Shown here in pieces: positions 8,791-18,485 of a DNA stretch of 64,000 bases (within the stretch, counting starts at the first letter, position 1; the number at the start of each line of letters is the position of its first letter). The position numbers were made by a program, and so were the translations under genes. Source of the DNA: a bacterium (GTDB taxonomy: Bacteria; 4484-113; JAFGCY01); contig JADZFO010000060.1 in assembly GCA_020849855.1 (NCBI GenBank), positions 45,362-109,361 of the forward strand. The letters are read 5' to 3'. The notes under the pieces were generated by a model that did no database searches, had not been told where the DNA came from, and saw only the letters and a program-made list of their open reading frames with translations.

Positions 8791-9725
8791 GCCCGAGTTG
8801 CTCCAGCCGCTGGGGCGGTGCCGGAGGCACCCTCCGCGGTAAAGTCCGTTGAAATGCCGCCATTGCCGCCCGGGCCCTGGCCGCTGTCTTTGCCGCCGGT
8901 CCTGCGCCGGCGCTCCGTTCCCCACAGCACTGACAGCCAGATAGCAAGGGCGGCCATAGTCAGCACACCGCCGACCTTCATCGCCCCCACGGCTGTCATT
9001 ACATAGGTGCCCTTGGTTGAGTCGTACATGTAGCAGAACAGCGTGAAGTCATCCACGACTGTCCCGATCCTGCCCTGGCCGGCTTCCACCAGGGCCAGGC
9101 GCAGGGTCTTGGGGTCAAACTGCACACCCTGCAGATAGCGGCTGACCCGCCCGTCCGGCGTGCAGATGATCAGCACGGAAGGATGGGCGTACTCCCGGCG
9201 TTCGGGGATCCAGCGGAAGCGGTAGCCGACGCTGTCAGCCAGCGCATTGATGTTGTTCTGGTTGCCGGTATGGAAATGCCAGGCCGCCGGGGCGAGTGGA
9301 TCGCCCCAGTACTCGCAGTAGTTCTGCTTCTTCTGCTTGGTCAGCTGTGACTGCTCCGAGGGGTTGATGGAGACAGTGACAATGTCGTAGTCCTGGCCCG
9401 GCGTAAGCTCGACTTCCTTGAGCGCATCAACCATGCCGTTGAGCGTCAGCACGCAGAGCATCGGGCAGGAGTAATAGTTCAGCGTCAGGATGATCGGTCG
9501 GTCACCGGTGAAACGTTCGGCCAGACGGTGCGGGAAGCCGTCCTCATCCATGAACTGCAGGTCCAGCGGGACCTGGGCGTCGAGCTTCTGTTCAAGCTCC
9601 AGCCCGGCCAGCTCTTCCGGCTGCTTCAGGTTGAGCTGCCCCGCGGCAGGCCCCGTGAGAGCGAGCGCAAGGCCCGCAGACGCCAGGGTCGCCCAAGCCC
9701 ATCTGTAACTGTGCTTGGCGCGCAT
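8787..9725 (-). CDS. SCO1/SenC-family copper chaperone
   Basis: Metallates the CuA site of the adjacent subunit II. 312 residues: signal peptide to about residue 29 (ending GPAAGQ), a thioredoxin-fold domain with the copper motif CPMLC (Cys87, Cys91) and the distal ligand His181 (EYAHPSV), and an extra C-terminal membrane helix (about 255-275, VGGVLTMAALAIWLSVLW) with a Gly-rich tail. The start ATG at 9725 follows GAAGGAAGG and gives a proper signal peptide. Upstream in-frame codons are Arg/Pro-rich and overlap the preceding gene. It overlaps coxB by ATGA. The C-terminal anchor is a variation seen in SCO proteins of alternative complex III clusters. Confidence 0.93.
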   Translation of the reverse strand: MRAKHSYRWAWATLASAGLALALTGPAAGQLNLKQPEELAGLELEQKLDAQVPLDLQFMDEDGFPHRLAERFTGDRPIILTLNYYSCPMLCVLTLNGMVDALKEVELTPGQDYDIVTVSINPSEQSQLTKQKKQNYCEYWGDPLAPAAWHFHTGNQNNINALADSVGYRFRWIPERREYAHPSVLIICTPDGRVSRYLQGVQFDPKTLRLALVEAGQGRIGTVVDDFTLFCYMYDSTKGTYVMTAVGAMKVGGVLTMAALAIWLSVLWGTERRRRTGGKDSGQGPGGNGGISTDFTAEGASGTAPAAGATRA

Positions 9726-9729
9726 GATC

Positions 9730-10293
9730 TTAAATACCTTCCTTCTCCGCGGAAGCATCCGTTGCGGCGGGCGCTTCCGTCGCGGCGCTGGCAGCTTCGC
9801 CGGTGGCTTCATCCGCCGCCGCTTCCGCGCTCGCCGCAGCCGCCGCAGAGGCCTCAGTGGCCGCCGCAGCCTGACTGCTTTCAGCCTGCAGCTGGGCTGC
9901 CTGCTTCTGCTGGGCTTCGATCAGGGTCTGCTTGACAGCTTCCGACATCGGAATGCTGACCAGGTTCTTATCCGGGTTGGTCCAGCGGGACTCCTCGCCC
10001 AGCTCAGCCAGCTGAGCCGTGCGCAGATCGCCGAACTGCTGCCAGTTGATCTCGTAGTTCTTGCCGATGCGCTTGGCAAACTGCTCATTTGAAAGGGAAC
10101 GGCCGTAGAGCCCGAGCAGGACATAAATGATGGCGATGGTCAGCAGCGATCCGACGATGGTGATAAACCACAGCGCGCCATAGTTAATGTCCGAGTCAGT
10201 GATCGGCTCGCCATCAGCCAGGTGCCCAATTTGATGGTGCCCGGCTGCTTCCGCAGCCCGCTGGTCCAGATCGTGCTTGTCGTGCTCTGTCAT
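9730..10293 (-). CDS. Small membrane protein of the act/cox cluster
   Basis: 187 residues: a charged N-terminus, one membrane segment (about 42-64, LWFITIVGSLLTIAIIYVLL), a polar segment (LGEESRWTNPDKNLVSIPMSEAVKQ, here split by description: a Trp followed by VSIPMSEAV) and an Ala/Glu-rich tail from about 130. Proteins of this shape, with a V-x-IP-x-x-x-A motif after the helix, recur between actF and sco in other alternative complex III clusters as I recall. Function is unknown, probably a structural or assembly factor. It starts 3 bp after the actF stop. Confidence 0.75.
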   Translation of the reverse strand: MTEHDKHDLDQRAAEAAGHHQIGHLADGEPITDSDINYGALWFITIVGSLLTIAIIYVLLGLYGRSLSNEQFAKRIGKNYEINWQQFGDLRTAQLAELGEESRWTNPDKNLVSIPMSEAVKQTLIEAQQKQAAQLQAESSQAAAATEASAAAAASAEAAADEATGEAASAATEAPAATDASAEKEGI

Positions 10294-10296
10294 TGC

Positions 10297-11550
10297 TTAC
10301 ACCTTGATGTTGTCGAAGCGCAGGGACTCGCCAAGGCGCGGGTCCTTCAGCGGGATGATGGCCTTGCCGCGGGCGATAGCCGCGGCGCTGGCGAAGAACA
10401 CGCCGCCGACGAAGACCGTGGCGCAGATAGCGGTAAACAGCATCCGGCCGTCAGTGATCTTCTCGGGGCTGTAGTTCGGCATGATCACGTAATACAGGTC
10501 CACCCAGTGGAAGACCGGGATCCAGAGCGCCGCGAAGGTCAGGGTCAGCTTGTTGCGCTTCAGGCGGCGGTTCAGCAGGAAGGCGAAGGGGATGATGAAC
10601 TTGCCGATCAGCAGCAGCCAGGACCAGTTCTCCCAGCCGCCCTCCTGGCGGAACATGTACCAGAAGGTCTCTTCCGGCATGTTCGCATACCAGGTCAGCA
10701 TGTACTGGCTGAAAGCGATGTAGCCCCAGAAGAAGGTGAAGGCGAACATCAGCTTGCCCAGGTCGTGATAGTGCTCCATCGTGATCGAGCGGCGCAGGAA
10801 GCCCTGGCCCTGCAGGTAGATCGCGGTGAGGCACAGGATGCTCATGAAGGAGCTGACGCAGCCGGCGAAGACATAGACGCCGAAGATCGTGCTGAACCAG
10901 GTCGGGGCCAGGCTCATCAGCAGGTCAAAGGCCGCCAGGGTCAGGGTCAGGGCGAAGACGACGAGGCCCGGCGCGGATGTGGTCCACATGCGCTTGGTCA
11001 GGGTCACATCGCCCGTGCTGTCCTGCTTGAGGCTGTTGCCAAGGAAATACCAGGCCAGGAAGCCCCAGATGGCGAAGTAGCCCACGATGCGGATGGCGAA
11101 GAAGGCCGGGTTGAGCCAGGCTTCCTTGCGCCCGATAAGGATCTGGGCATGGTGCTCAAGCTCCACGCTGGAGCCGGGGTGCCAGGAATACAGCTGCGCC
11201 CCGCCGATGACGACGCCGGCCAGTACCAGTACGCCCAGGACGGGCAGGGTGGCGGCGAAGTACTCGGCGATACGGCGGACAACCACATTCCAGCCGCCGC
11301 GGGCGGCATAGATAACCATGATGAAGAAGAGCGCGCCAAGGGCCACGCTGAGCCAGAGGAAGCAGCCCTGCAGCCAGGCAAACCAGAAGCCCCGCAGTCC
11401 GTCGCCCATGCTCGCGCCAAGGCCAAGCGCCCCGGCGAGCCCGGCGACCGCGGCCACGGCTCCGATGCCCATGATCTGGCCTTCCTTGCCGCCAAGGAAT
11501 GCCTTGTCGTCCTTGACCTGCTCCGGCTTGAGGTATGTCTGGTGGGCCAT
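10297..11550 (-). CDS. actF: Alternative complex III subunit ActF (quinol-binding membrane subunit)
   Basis: 417-residue polytopic protein of the NrfD/ActF superfamily with about ten helices. Segments such as MEHYHDLGKLMFAFTFFWGY and FSQYMLTWYANMPEET are characteristic of ActF/quinol:cytochrome c oxidoreductase. It pairs with ActC in the membrane core of the complex that oxidises quinol and passes electrons to the caa3 oxidase encoded downstream. TAATG coupling with actE. Confidence 0.93.
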   Translation of the reverse strand: MAHQTYLKPEQVKDDKAFLGGKEGQIMGIGAVAAVAGLAGALGLGASMGDGLRGFWFAWLQGCFLWLSVALGALFFIMVIYAARGGWNVVVRRIAEYFAATLPVLGVLVLAGVVIGGAQLYSWHPGSSVELEHHAQILIGRKEAWLNPAFFAIRIVGYFAIWGFLAWYFLGNSLKQDSTGDVTLTKRMWTTSAPGLVVFALTLTLAAFDLLMSLAPTWFSTIFGVYVFAGCVSSFMSILCLTAIYLQGQGFLRRSITMEHYHDLGKLMFAFTFFWGYIAFSQYMLTWYANMPEETFWYMFRQEGGWENWSWLLLIGKFIIPFAFLLNRRLKRNKLTLTFAALWIPVFHWVDLYYVIMPNYSPEKITDGRMLFTAICATVFVGGVFFASAAAIARGKAIIPLKDPRLGESLRFDNIKV

Positions 11551-12527
11551 TACTTGCCTGCCTCGCTGTTATGCGTGTCGCTGGCGGCGGGCGCATCGGC
11601 GGCAGGGCTCTCAGCCGCTGCCGGCGTCTCGCCGCCCTTCTTGAGTGCGTCAATCTGGGCCTGCAGCGCGCTGATCTGCTGATCCATGGCGGCCTGCTGT
11701 TCAGGGCTCAGGTTGGCATCCGGGGCGTAACGTTCCTGGTTCAGCTTGGTCAGCTGGCCTTCCAGCTCGGTCAGCTGGTCCACTCCCAGCGCGGCCGCGG
11801 CACCGTCTGCGGGGGCCTTGGCGCTCTCAGCCGCCGGGGCGGGCTTGTCCGCCTCCAGGCGCTGGGCCACATCCGCCGGCAGATCGCCCACGTTCGCGTT
11901 CTGGCTCTTCTGCAGGGCGCGGATGTAAAGCACGATCTTCCAGCGGTCTTCCGGCGCGATCTGTGAGCCATAGGCGCCCATGCTGCGCACGCCGTGGGTA
12001 ATCACGTTGAAGAGGTAGCCGTCCGGGCGGGCAATGACCGCCGGGTCATGCATGCTCTTGGGCGGGGTCCAGGCCATATCGCCGGGGAACTGGATCGCCA
12101 GCTCGTCCGCGCGCACCGCCACCATGCCGTTGCCATAGCCGCTGAAGCCGTGGCAGGGGGCGCAGTAGATGTCATAGCGCTCACGGCCGCGCTGCAGGCT
12201 GTCCTCGTTCACGGCGATAGCGCCGGGCAGCGCGCTGGCGAAGGCGCCGTCAACGATGCCTTCATAGAAGTGCTGGTCTGCGTTCAGCTCGCCGCGTGCC
12301 ACCGTGCCATACACGGGCTGGCGGTCGGCGCGCTTGTCGGCGAAGATCAGGTTGGCCTGCTGGGCCTTGAACTTCTGCTGGTTGTCCATGTCCGGGATGA
12401 TGGACGGACGCGGACGGGTGCTGGGCATCTCGCGGCCGGCGAAGATCGCGGCCAGCGGGATCATGGAGGCAAGAATTACCACCCAGGCGGCTTTACTGAT
12501 CCAAGTTGGCATCTGGCGTGACTGCAT
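11550..12527 (-). CDS. actE: Alternative complex III monoheme cytochrome c ActE
   Basis: 325 residues: an N-terminal membrane anchor or signal (about 13-29), one c-type heme site CAPCHG, and a methionine ligand candidate in VRSMGAYGSQI, followed by a PEDRW helix typical of ActE cytochromes. The last about 90 residues form an Ala/Glu/Gln-rich tail with a short coiled coil, not needed for heme binding and unusual in length. Probably transfers electrons between ActA and the oxidase. The start is directly adjacent to the actD stop. Confidence 0.93.
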   Translation of the reverse strand: MQSRQMPTWISKAAWVVILASMIPLAAIFAGREMPSTRPRPSIIPDMDNQQKFKAQQANLIFADKRADRQPVYGTVARGELNADQHFYEGIVDGAFASALPGAIAVNEDSLQRGRERYDIYCAPCHGFSGYGNGMVAVRADELAIQFPGDMAWTPPKSMHDPAVIARPDGYLFNVITHGVRSMGAYGSQIAPEDRWKIVLYIRALQKSQNANVGDLPADVAQRLEADKPAPAAESAKAPADGAAAALGVDQLTELEGQLTKLNQERYAPDANLSPEQQAAMDQQISALQAQIDALKKGGETPAAAESPAADAPAASDTHNSEAGK

Positions 12528-13115
12528 TTAGCCCTCCAGGACCTCCACGTTGCTGCCATGCAGGCTCTCGGCAAGCTGGCGCGCCTTTTCCCGGTTGAAC
12601 TTCGGGTCATCGGCCAGCAGGCTGATAAAGAACCTGTCGGTGGTGGCGCGCTTGAAGCGCTCACTGTGGAAGACGGGGTGGTAATACTGCGGCAGGCGGT
12701 TAAAGAACAGCATGCCAAAGAACAGGGTGATACCGCTGAAGAGTACGGTCATCTCGAACATCACCGGGATGTTCGCCGGGATGCTCCAGAAGGGCTTGCC
12801 GCTGACGATCAGCGGGTAGTCATAGGCGTTCATCCACCACTGCATCAGCAGTGCGAGACCCAGGCCGGTCAGGCCGGCGCCAAGGACGATCCAGGGCAGA
12901 ATCGGCTCGCGCAGGCCCATGGCGTGGTCCAGCCCGTGTACCGGGAAGGGGCAGTGGGCGTCCCAGTTCTTGTAACCGCTGTCACGCACCTTCTCGGCGG
13001 CGTGCACAAGGGCCGTGGGGTTCTCAAACTCCACCAGATAGCCCAGATACTGCGGCTCGGCCCCGGGGACGGCTGCCGCCGTGCTGGCCTGCGGATTCTT
13101 GCTTGCGGTAGCCAT
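12528..13115 (-). CDS. actD: Alternative complex III subunit ActD (DUF3341)
   Basis: 195 residues: N-terminal ferredoxin-like half (LGYLVEFENPTALVHAAEKV), CPFPVHGLDHAMGL near residue 55, then two membrane helices (about 75-95 and 118-140), a C-terminal segment DRFFISLLADDPKF. This is the DUF3341/ActD family. No cofactor is expected. TAATG coupled to actC. Confidence 0.93.
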   Translation of the reverse strand: MATASKNPQASTAAAVPGAEPQYLGYLVEFENPTALVHAAEKVRDSGYKNWDAHCPFPVHGLDHAMGLREPILPWIVLGAGLTGLGLALLMQWWMNAYDYPLIVSGKPFWSIPANIPVMFEMTVLFSGITLFFGMLFFNRLPQYYHPVFHSERFKRATTDRFFISLLADDPKFNREKARQLAESLHGSNVEVLEG

Positions 13116-14515
13116 TAGTGGCGCACCTCCGCCTGAGGCATCACGCCGCGGATTTCTGCCATCGCGATCAGAGGCAGGAAGCGGCAGAAGAGCAGGAACA
13201 GGGTCATGAACAGGCCCATGCTGCCGAAGAGCATGCCTAGGTCAACCCAGGTGGGGACGAAGGGCGCCCAGCTTGAGGGCATCCAGTCGCGGTTCAAGCT
13301 GGACACGATGATCACGAAGCGCTCGAACCACATGCCGATGTCGACGAAGATCGCCACCACCATCAGGGACCAGATGCTTGTGCGGAACTTCTTCCACCAG
13401 AAGAGCTGCGGGCTGGCGACGTTGCAGAAGATCATGATCCAGTAGGCCCAGGCATAGGGGCCCATGGCGCGGTTCAGGAAGGTGAACTGCTCAACCAGGT
13501 TGCCGCTGTACCAGGCGATGAACATCTCGGTGGCATAGGCGTAGCCCACCATCATGCCGGTGGCCAGGATGACCTTGGCGCAGTTCTCCAGGTGGTGCAT
13601 CGTGATGATGTCTTCCAGGCCGAAGATCTTGCGGGCCGGGATCAGCAGCGTGACCACCATCGCGAAGCCGCCGAAGATGGCGCCCGCGACGAAGTAGGGC
13701 GGGAAGATCGTGGTGTGCCAGCCGGGAAGCTGGGCGGTGGCGAAGTCGAAGGACACCACCGAGTGGACCGAGAGCACCAGCGGGGTGCTGAAGGCCGCCA
13801 GAAGAAGGTAAGCCTTCTCATAGACCTGCCAGTGGCGCATCGAACCGCGCCAGCCCAGGGCCAGGATGCCGTAGATCAGCTTCTGCCAGTAACCCTTGGC
13901 GCGGTCGCGGACCGTCGCCACATCCGGGATCAGGCCCATGCTCCAGAAGAGCAGGGAGACCAGGAAGTATGTGCTGATGGCGAAGACGTCCCACAGCAGC
14001 GGGCTGCGGAACTGCGGCCAGACCCATTCCTGGTTCGGGATGGGGAACATCCAGTAGACCAGCCAGATACGGCCGACGTGGATCAGCGGGAAGAGTCCCG
14101 CGCAGACCACGGCGAAGATGGTCATCGCCTCGGCTGAGCGGTTGATGCTCGTCCGCCAGCGCTGACGCAGCAGGTAGAGGATCGCTGAGATCAGTGTGCC
14201 GGCGTGGCCGATACCGATCCAGAAAACGAAGTTCGTGATGTCAAAGGCCCAGCCGACGGGGTTGTTGTTACCCCAGACACCGATACCCTTGGTGATCAGG
14301 TAGGCGACAAGGCTGAAGAAGAAGACTGCGACCAGGGAGCTGATGATCAGCGCGGTCGTCCAGATCTTCGGCGGATTGGGGGCCTCGATAACGCGGCAGA
14401 CCACGTCGGTCATCGACGCGAAGTCGTGGTTGCCGAGGACCAGCTGCGGACGCGAAGCCGGATCTTCGACTGTGTTGTCCAGCGCCCTCTGATTATTGGC
14501 GGGTATCGCGCTCAT
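13115..14515 (-). CDS. actC: Alternative complex III subunit ActC (NrfD-like)
   Basis: 466-residue NrfD/PsrC-like membrane protein with about ten helices that anchors the iron-sulfur subunit ActB and is thought to contain the quinol site. Recognisable stretches include [20 protein letters not shown] followed by [13 protein letters not shown] (the early PsrC-type His-containing helix pair) and [11 protein letters not shown]. It starts 9 bp after the actB stop, on the same transcript. Confidence 0.95.
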   Translation of the reverse strand: MSAIPANNQRALDNTVEDPASRPQLVLGNHDFASMTDVVCRVIEAPNPPKIWTTALIISSLVAVFFFSLVAYLITKGIGVWGNNNPVGWAFDITNFVFWIGIGHAGTLISAILYLLRQRWRTSINRSAEAMTIFAVVCAGLFPLIHVGRIWLVYWMFPIPNQEWVWPQFRSPLLWDVFAISTYFLVSLLFWSMGLIPDVATVRDRAKGYWQKLIYGILALGWRGSMRHWQVYEKAYLLLAAFSTPLVLSVHSVVSFDFATAQLPGWHTTIFPPYFVAGAIFGGFAMVVTLLIPARKIFGLEDIITMHHLENCAKVILATGMMVGYAYATEMFIAWYSGNLVEQFTFLNRAMGPYAWAYWIMIFCNVASPQLFWWKKFRTSIWSLMVVAIFVDIGMWFERFVIIVSSLNRDWMPSSWAPFVPTWVDLGMLFGSMGLFMTLFLLFCRFLPLIAMAEIRGVMPQAEVRH

Positions 14516-14524
14516 AAGCTTGCC

Positions 14525-17500
14525 TTAGTGACCTCCCTCTGCGCTGCTGCCGACGGGCTCTGCGTGGCCTTCGGCTTCGTGAGAGTGCTCGTCCCCATGG
14601 GAATGCTCATCCGCATGCGGACGCACCGGGTACTCTGCGGCGAGTGCCGGGTTGGGGTTGCGCAGGCGGGCCTGATAGCGCACCCGCGGCCGGGTGTTGA
14701 TCTCACCCAGGATCGCGTAGGTGCGGTTGTCCTGAACAGCCTCGCTGATGCGGCTCTTGGGGTCGTTGAGGTCGCCAAAGACGATCGCGTCGGCCGGACA
14801 GGCCTGGGCGCAGGCGGGTACCACCTCACCGTCCTGGATCGGGCGGCGATCATTCTTGGCGCTGATCTTGGCCGCCTGGATGCGCTGCGTGCAGAAGGAG
14901 CACTTCTCCATCACGCCTCGGCTGCGCACGGTCACATCCGGGTTCATGGCCATCATCTCGACCGGGGTCATGGTGCCGCGGTGCTTGTGCAGGTTGAACC
15001 AGTTGAAGCGGCGGACCTTGTAGGGGCAGTTGTTGCTGCAGTAACGGGTACCGACACAGCGGTTGTAGACCATCACGTTCAGGCCGTCATGGTCGTGGAC
15101 CGTGGCCGCCACCGGGCAGACCTGCTCGCAGGGTGCGTTCTCGCAGTGCTGGCAGGGCACCGGCTGGGACACAGCCATCGCCTTGTTCGGGTCCTCGCCG
15201 GTGAAGTAGCGGTCGACGCGGATCCAGTGCATCTCGCGGCCCTTGCGGACCAGCTTGCGGCCGACCACCGGAATGTTGTTCTCAGCCTGGCAGGCCACGG
15301 TACAGACGCCGCAGCCGGTGCAGGAGTTGAGGTCAATTGCCATGCCCCAGCGGTAAGTCTGCTGGGTGTAATCCACGGGATCCTTCCAGAGCTGCTCCCA
15401 GTGGCCGCCGTTCTCGACGGGCTCACCGATATGCGCCACGAAGCCGGGGTCGGCGGCGTGCTGCTCAACGGTGCCTTCGCGGACCAGCTCTTCAACGCGG
15501 CGGGCGCGTTCCTTCAGGCCGATCCTGTCGATGGCCCAGTGGTCCTGGACACTGGCCAGCTCGAACTTGCGCGCGGTGGGGCTCAGCTTGAGCCCGCCGC
15601 TGCGGTAGAAGGTCTCCTTGCCGCGCAGGGCGTAGGTGTTCCAGCCGCCGCGGTTCACATCGCGCACAGCCGCCTTGCGGCCATAGCCAAGGCTGACGGT
15701 CACAGCTCCAGGGCCATGGCCCGGAAGCACATAGACAGGGGCCTCCAGCGTCACCTGGCCCAGCTCAAGGTTCACCACTGTGCCATGCCGGATACCCAGC
15801 TTCTCAGCCGTTTCCAGACCCATCAGCACCGGGTTGTCCCAGGTGCACTTGCTCATCGGGTCAGGGTTCTCCAGCAGCCAGCCGTTGTTGGCGAAACGCC
15901 CGTCGTACAGGCTGTAGCTGGGGGCAAAGAGCAGATCAAAGCTGCCGTCCGCCGCCGGCTTCACGTACTGGTCAAGGGTCCAGGCAAAGTTGGAGGTGGT
16001 CCAGGCCGGGCTGGCCAGTGCGGAGGCCGAACCCTGCAGCACACCGTCGTGCAGAACCTGACGCCAGGCGGCCTCAAAGTCGCCGCCCAGCAGGGGCTGC
16101 ATCGTGCGCCGGACCAGCTCATAGCCGCTCAGCGGCTGCGGGTCGACCAGCATGGAAAGCAGCTCAATCTCGCTGATGCCCTCGTAAAGCGGCGCAATCA
16201 GCGGCTGCACAATGCTGACCGTGCCATCCCAGGCGGCGCCGTCACCCCAGCTCTCAAGGAAGTGAGCCCGGTTGACATGCCACTGACAGGCCTGGGAGGT
16301 CTCGTTGTCGTAGTGCGAAAGATGGATCGTCGTGCCTGCGTTGCGCAGGGCGGCTTCGAAGCCGAGGTCCGCGGGCGCATCGAAGACCGGGTTGCCGCCG
16401 ATCAGCAGCAGCGTGTTCACGGTCTTGGCTTCCAGCGCGGACTTCAGCGTGCTGATTTCCTTCAGGTGGCTCTGGCGGGCCGGGTTGGTGTCCAGGGTGT
16501 AGTTCACCGTGGAGCCGGTGTTGCCCAGCGCGCTGTTAATCAGGTGCACCAGGGCATGGATCTCAGCGCCCTGCTGCTGGCCGGCGACGACAATGCTCGC
16601 GCCGTGGTTGTTGCTAAGGTCTTCAAGCAGCGCCTGGACCACCGGGTCGGAGGCCAGGGGGTGGCTGGCAAAGCCGTTCAGGCTGGCCAGCAGGCCCTGA
16701 TACTGCATGGGCAGGGGCAGGCCGCGCTTGACAAAGAGATCCGCCGCGATGACGCAGGCCACGGCTCCCACATCGCTGGGGGCCAGGGCCAGACGGTGGT
16801 CCGCCTGGGCGCCGGTGACGCTGTGGTTGCACTCAAAGACATAACTGCGGCTGAAGTCCGGGCTGCCAGGCTTGCGCTTGGCGCTGTAGTCACGGGTGTA
16901 CTTCAGGCTCGCCGGATGGGTCATCAGGAAGTCGCTGTCGATGGAGGCCACGACGCGGGCATTGCTGAATTCGTAGTGCGAGCGGTAGGGCTGGCCGAAG
17001 ACGATATAGCTGCCCTCGCGCTCGTTATCCAGGCTCAGCGGCTCATACTCATGCCAGGTGGCACGGGGGAAGCGCTGCATGAAGCGCTGGCGCAGATCCG
17101 CCAGGGTGGGGGAGGAGTTGGCCTCCGACAGCACCGCCAGACCCTCGCCGCCCGTGACTTCCATCCCGGCAGCCAGCTGGGTCACCGCGCCGCGGAAGTC
17201 AGCCATAGTCGAGTTCATCGCCTGGGTGCCCAGGCGCTGGATCGGGCCGCGGCTGCGATCCGGGTCATACATATCTAATAGGGAGGCCTGGTGCCAGGCC
17301 ATGGTGCGGCCGCCGGAGATCGGGTGGGAGGGGTTGCCCTCCACCTTGATCGGCCGGCCGTCATATGAGCTGACCAGCAGGCCGGTGGCATAGCCGCCCA
17401 GGTCCATGGCAGTCGCGAACTGCTTGGTGGTGCCGGGGATGTTGCCCGGCGCCTGATAGGCAGCGGGGTAGATCTTTTCCTTGGGCCAGCGGCAGCTGGT

Positions 17501-17788
17501 CATGCCGATGCCGGCCAGCGCCAGCGACGCACCCATCAGCTTCAGGAAGTTGCGGCGGGTCGCGGGCTCCAGCATCTCGGTCGCGCCGGCCGGGAACTCA
17601 CGCTCCATCTGGCGGCGGAACTCAGGCGTATCGGCCAGCTCTTCCAGGCTGCGCCAATACTTCGGGCCGTTTGCGGTCTTCCGGACTGCCACAGCAGGCG
17701 ACTCGCCACCGTGGCCCGTTCCGTTGCCGTTACTCTGCGCCTGAATCTCAGGCCCAGTCTCAGGTGAACTATGGTCTAACGGTGACAT
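14525..17788 (-). CDS. actB: Alternative complex III subunit ActB (TAT-exported molybdopterin-like plus Fe-S fusion)
   Basis: 1087 residues. A twin-arginine signal TRRNFLKLMGAS lies at about 77-88 after a cytosolic leader. It is followed by a molybdopterin-oxidoreductase-like domain without cofactor-binding cysteines in the usual N-terminal place, as in other ActB proteins. The C-terminal quarter is a ferredoxin-type domain with cysteine clusters CTGCGVCTVAC, CQHCENAPCEQVC, CVGTRYCSNNC and CSFC...CAQAC, enough for three [4Fe-4S] and one [3Fe-4S]. The extreme C-terminus is His/Glu-rich. It overlaps actA by 13 bp. Confidence 0.96.
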   Translation of the reverse strand: MSPLDHSSPETGPEIQAQSNGNGTGHGGESPAVAVRKTANGPKYWRSLEELADTPEFRRQMEREFPAGATEMLEPATRRNFLKLMGASLALAGIGMTSCRWPKEKIYPAAYQAPGNIPGTTKQFATAMDLGGYATGLLVSSYDGRPIKVEGNPSHPISGGRTMAWHQASLLDMYDPDRSRGPIQRLGTQAMNSTMADFRGAVTQLAAGMEVTGGEGLAVLSEANSSPTLADLRQRFMQRFPRATWHEYEPLSLDNEREGSYIVFGQPYRSHYEFSNARVVASIDSDFLMTHPASLKYTRDYSAKRKPGSPDFSRSYVFECNHSVTGAQADHRLALAPSDVGAVACVIAADLFVKRGLPLPMQYQGLLASLNGFASHPLASDPVVQALLEDLSNNHGASIVVAGQQQGAEIHALVHLINSALGNTGSTVNYTLDTNPARQSHLKEISTLKSALEAKTVNTLLLIGGNPVFDAPADLGFEAALRNAGTTIHLSHYDNETSQACQWHVNRAHFLESWGDGAAWDGTVSIVQPLIAPLYEGISEIELLSMLVDPQPLSGYELVRRTMQPLLGGDFEAAWRQVLHDGVLQGSASALASPAWTTSNFAWTLDQYVKPAADGSFDLLFAPSYSLYDGRFANNGWLLENPDPMSKCTWDNPVLMGLETAEKLGIRHGTVVNLELGQVTLEAPVYVLPGHGPGAVTVSLGYGRKAAVRDVNRGGWNTYALRGKETFYRSGGLKLSPTARKFELASVQDHWAIDRIGLKERARRVEELVREGTVEQHAADPGFVAHIGEPVENGGHWEQLWKDPVDYTQQTYRWGMAIDLNSCTGCGVCTVACQAENNIPVVGRKLVRKGREMHWIRVDRYFTGEDPNKAMAVSQPVPCQHCENAPCEQVCPVAATVHDHDGLNVMVYNRCVGTRYCSNNCPYKVRRFNWFNLHKHRGTMTPVEMMAMNPDVTVRSRGVMEKCSFCTQRIQAAKISAKNDRRPIQDGEVVPACAQACPADAIVFGDLNDPKSRISEAVQDNRTYAILGEINTRPRVRYQARLRNPNPALAAEYPVRPHADEHSHGDEHSHEAEGHAEPVGSSAEGGH

Positions 17789-18438
17789 GTCGAGCAGTCC
17801 GTTGATGGGTTAATGTTGTATTTTTCGCGCAACTCTTTGCCAATCGCGAGCTGCTCTTCCGGTGTCTTGAAATATGACATATTGGTCACTTCCTCAACCG
17901 GACGCAGATACTTCTCGGGATTGCGGTGGCATTCCAGGCACCAGCCCATGGTCAGCATCTTCTGCTGCTCCACGCCGACTTCCGTCATGCGGTCCACACG
18001 GCCATGGCAGCTTACGCAGCCAACACCGCGGCGGACGTGCGCGCTGTGGTTGAAATATACAAAATCAGGCAGGTCGTGAACCTTGTTCCACTCAATCGGC
18101 AGGCCAGAGGTATAGCTGTTGCGCACTGCGGTCAGCTTTTCGCTCTGGGTGCGGATGTTAGTGTGGCAGTTCATGCAGGTCTGTGTCGGGGGCACAGTCG
18201 CATGCGCGCCACTCTCAACATTGACGTGGCAATAGCGGCAGTCCATACCCAGCTTGCCCGCGTGCAGCTCGTGACTGTAAGGCACAGGCTGCTCCGGCCG
18301 GTAGCCGACCGTTGTGGTTCGCGGGGAGGTGGCGAAAATCGCCAGAACGACCAGGTATGCTAGCCCACCTAAGACAAGCCCACCGATAAGTTTCGTCAGG
18401 CTGTCTGTCCACTGTGGAAAAAAGGGTTGGGTGCTCAT
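17776..18438 (-). CDS. actA: Alternative complex III pentaheme cytochrome ActA
   Basis: 220 residues: an N-terminal membrane helix (about 17-37) and five CxxCH heme sites at residues 67-71, 88-92, 141-145, 167-171 and 215-219, the last almost at the C-terminus. Five hemes is the number known for ActA. It is the first gene of the act operon. A sigma70-type promoter lies only about 15-40 bp upstream, leaving a leader of a few nucleotides and no Shine-Dalgarno. Confidence 0.95.
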   Translation of the reverse strand: MSTQPFFPQWTDSLTKLIGGLVLGGLAYLVVLAIFATSPRTTTVGYRPEQPVPYSHELHAGKLGMDCRYCHVNVESGAHATVPPTQTCMNCHTNIRTQSEKLTAVRNSYTSGLPIEWNKVHDLPDFVYFNHSAHVRRGVGCVSCHGRVDRMTEVGVEQQKMLTMGWCLECHRNPEKYLRPVEEVTNMSYFKTPEEQLAIGKELREKYNINPSTDCSTCHR

Positions 18439-18451
18439 GGTTGGCGCAGCA

Positions 18452-18480
18452 ATCCTAGACTAGGGGGCTTAGTACGTCAA
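18452..18480 (-). promoter_or_regulatory. sigma70-type promoter of the act/cox operon
   Basis: On the minus strand TTGACG (18475-18480), 17 nt spacer, TAGGAT (18452-18457). The predicted start of transcription, near 18445, is only about 7 nt before the actA ATG. The GTGA-N6-TCAC palindrome lies just upstream of the -35 box, a place expected for an activator. Confidence 0.6.
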
Positions 18481-18485
18481 GTATT

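Noticed and set aside
14204-17278. A 1024-codon open frame on the plus strand across actB
   Set aside because: It lies antisense to actB and actC, which have clear heme/Fe-S complex motifs; its translation has no recognisable domain. High-GC shadow.
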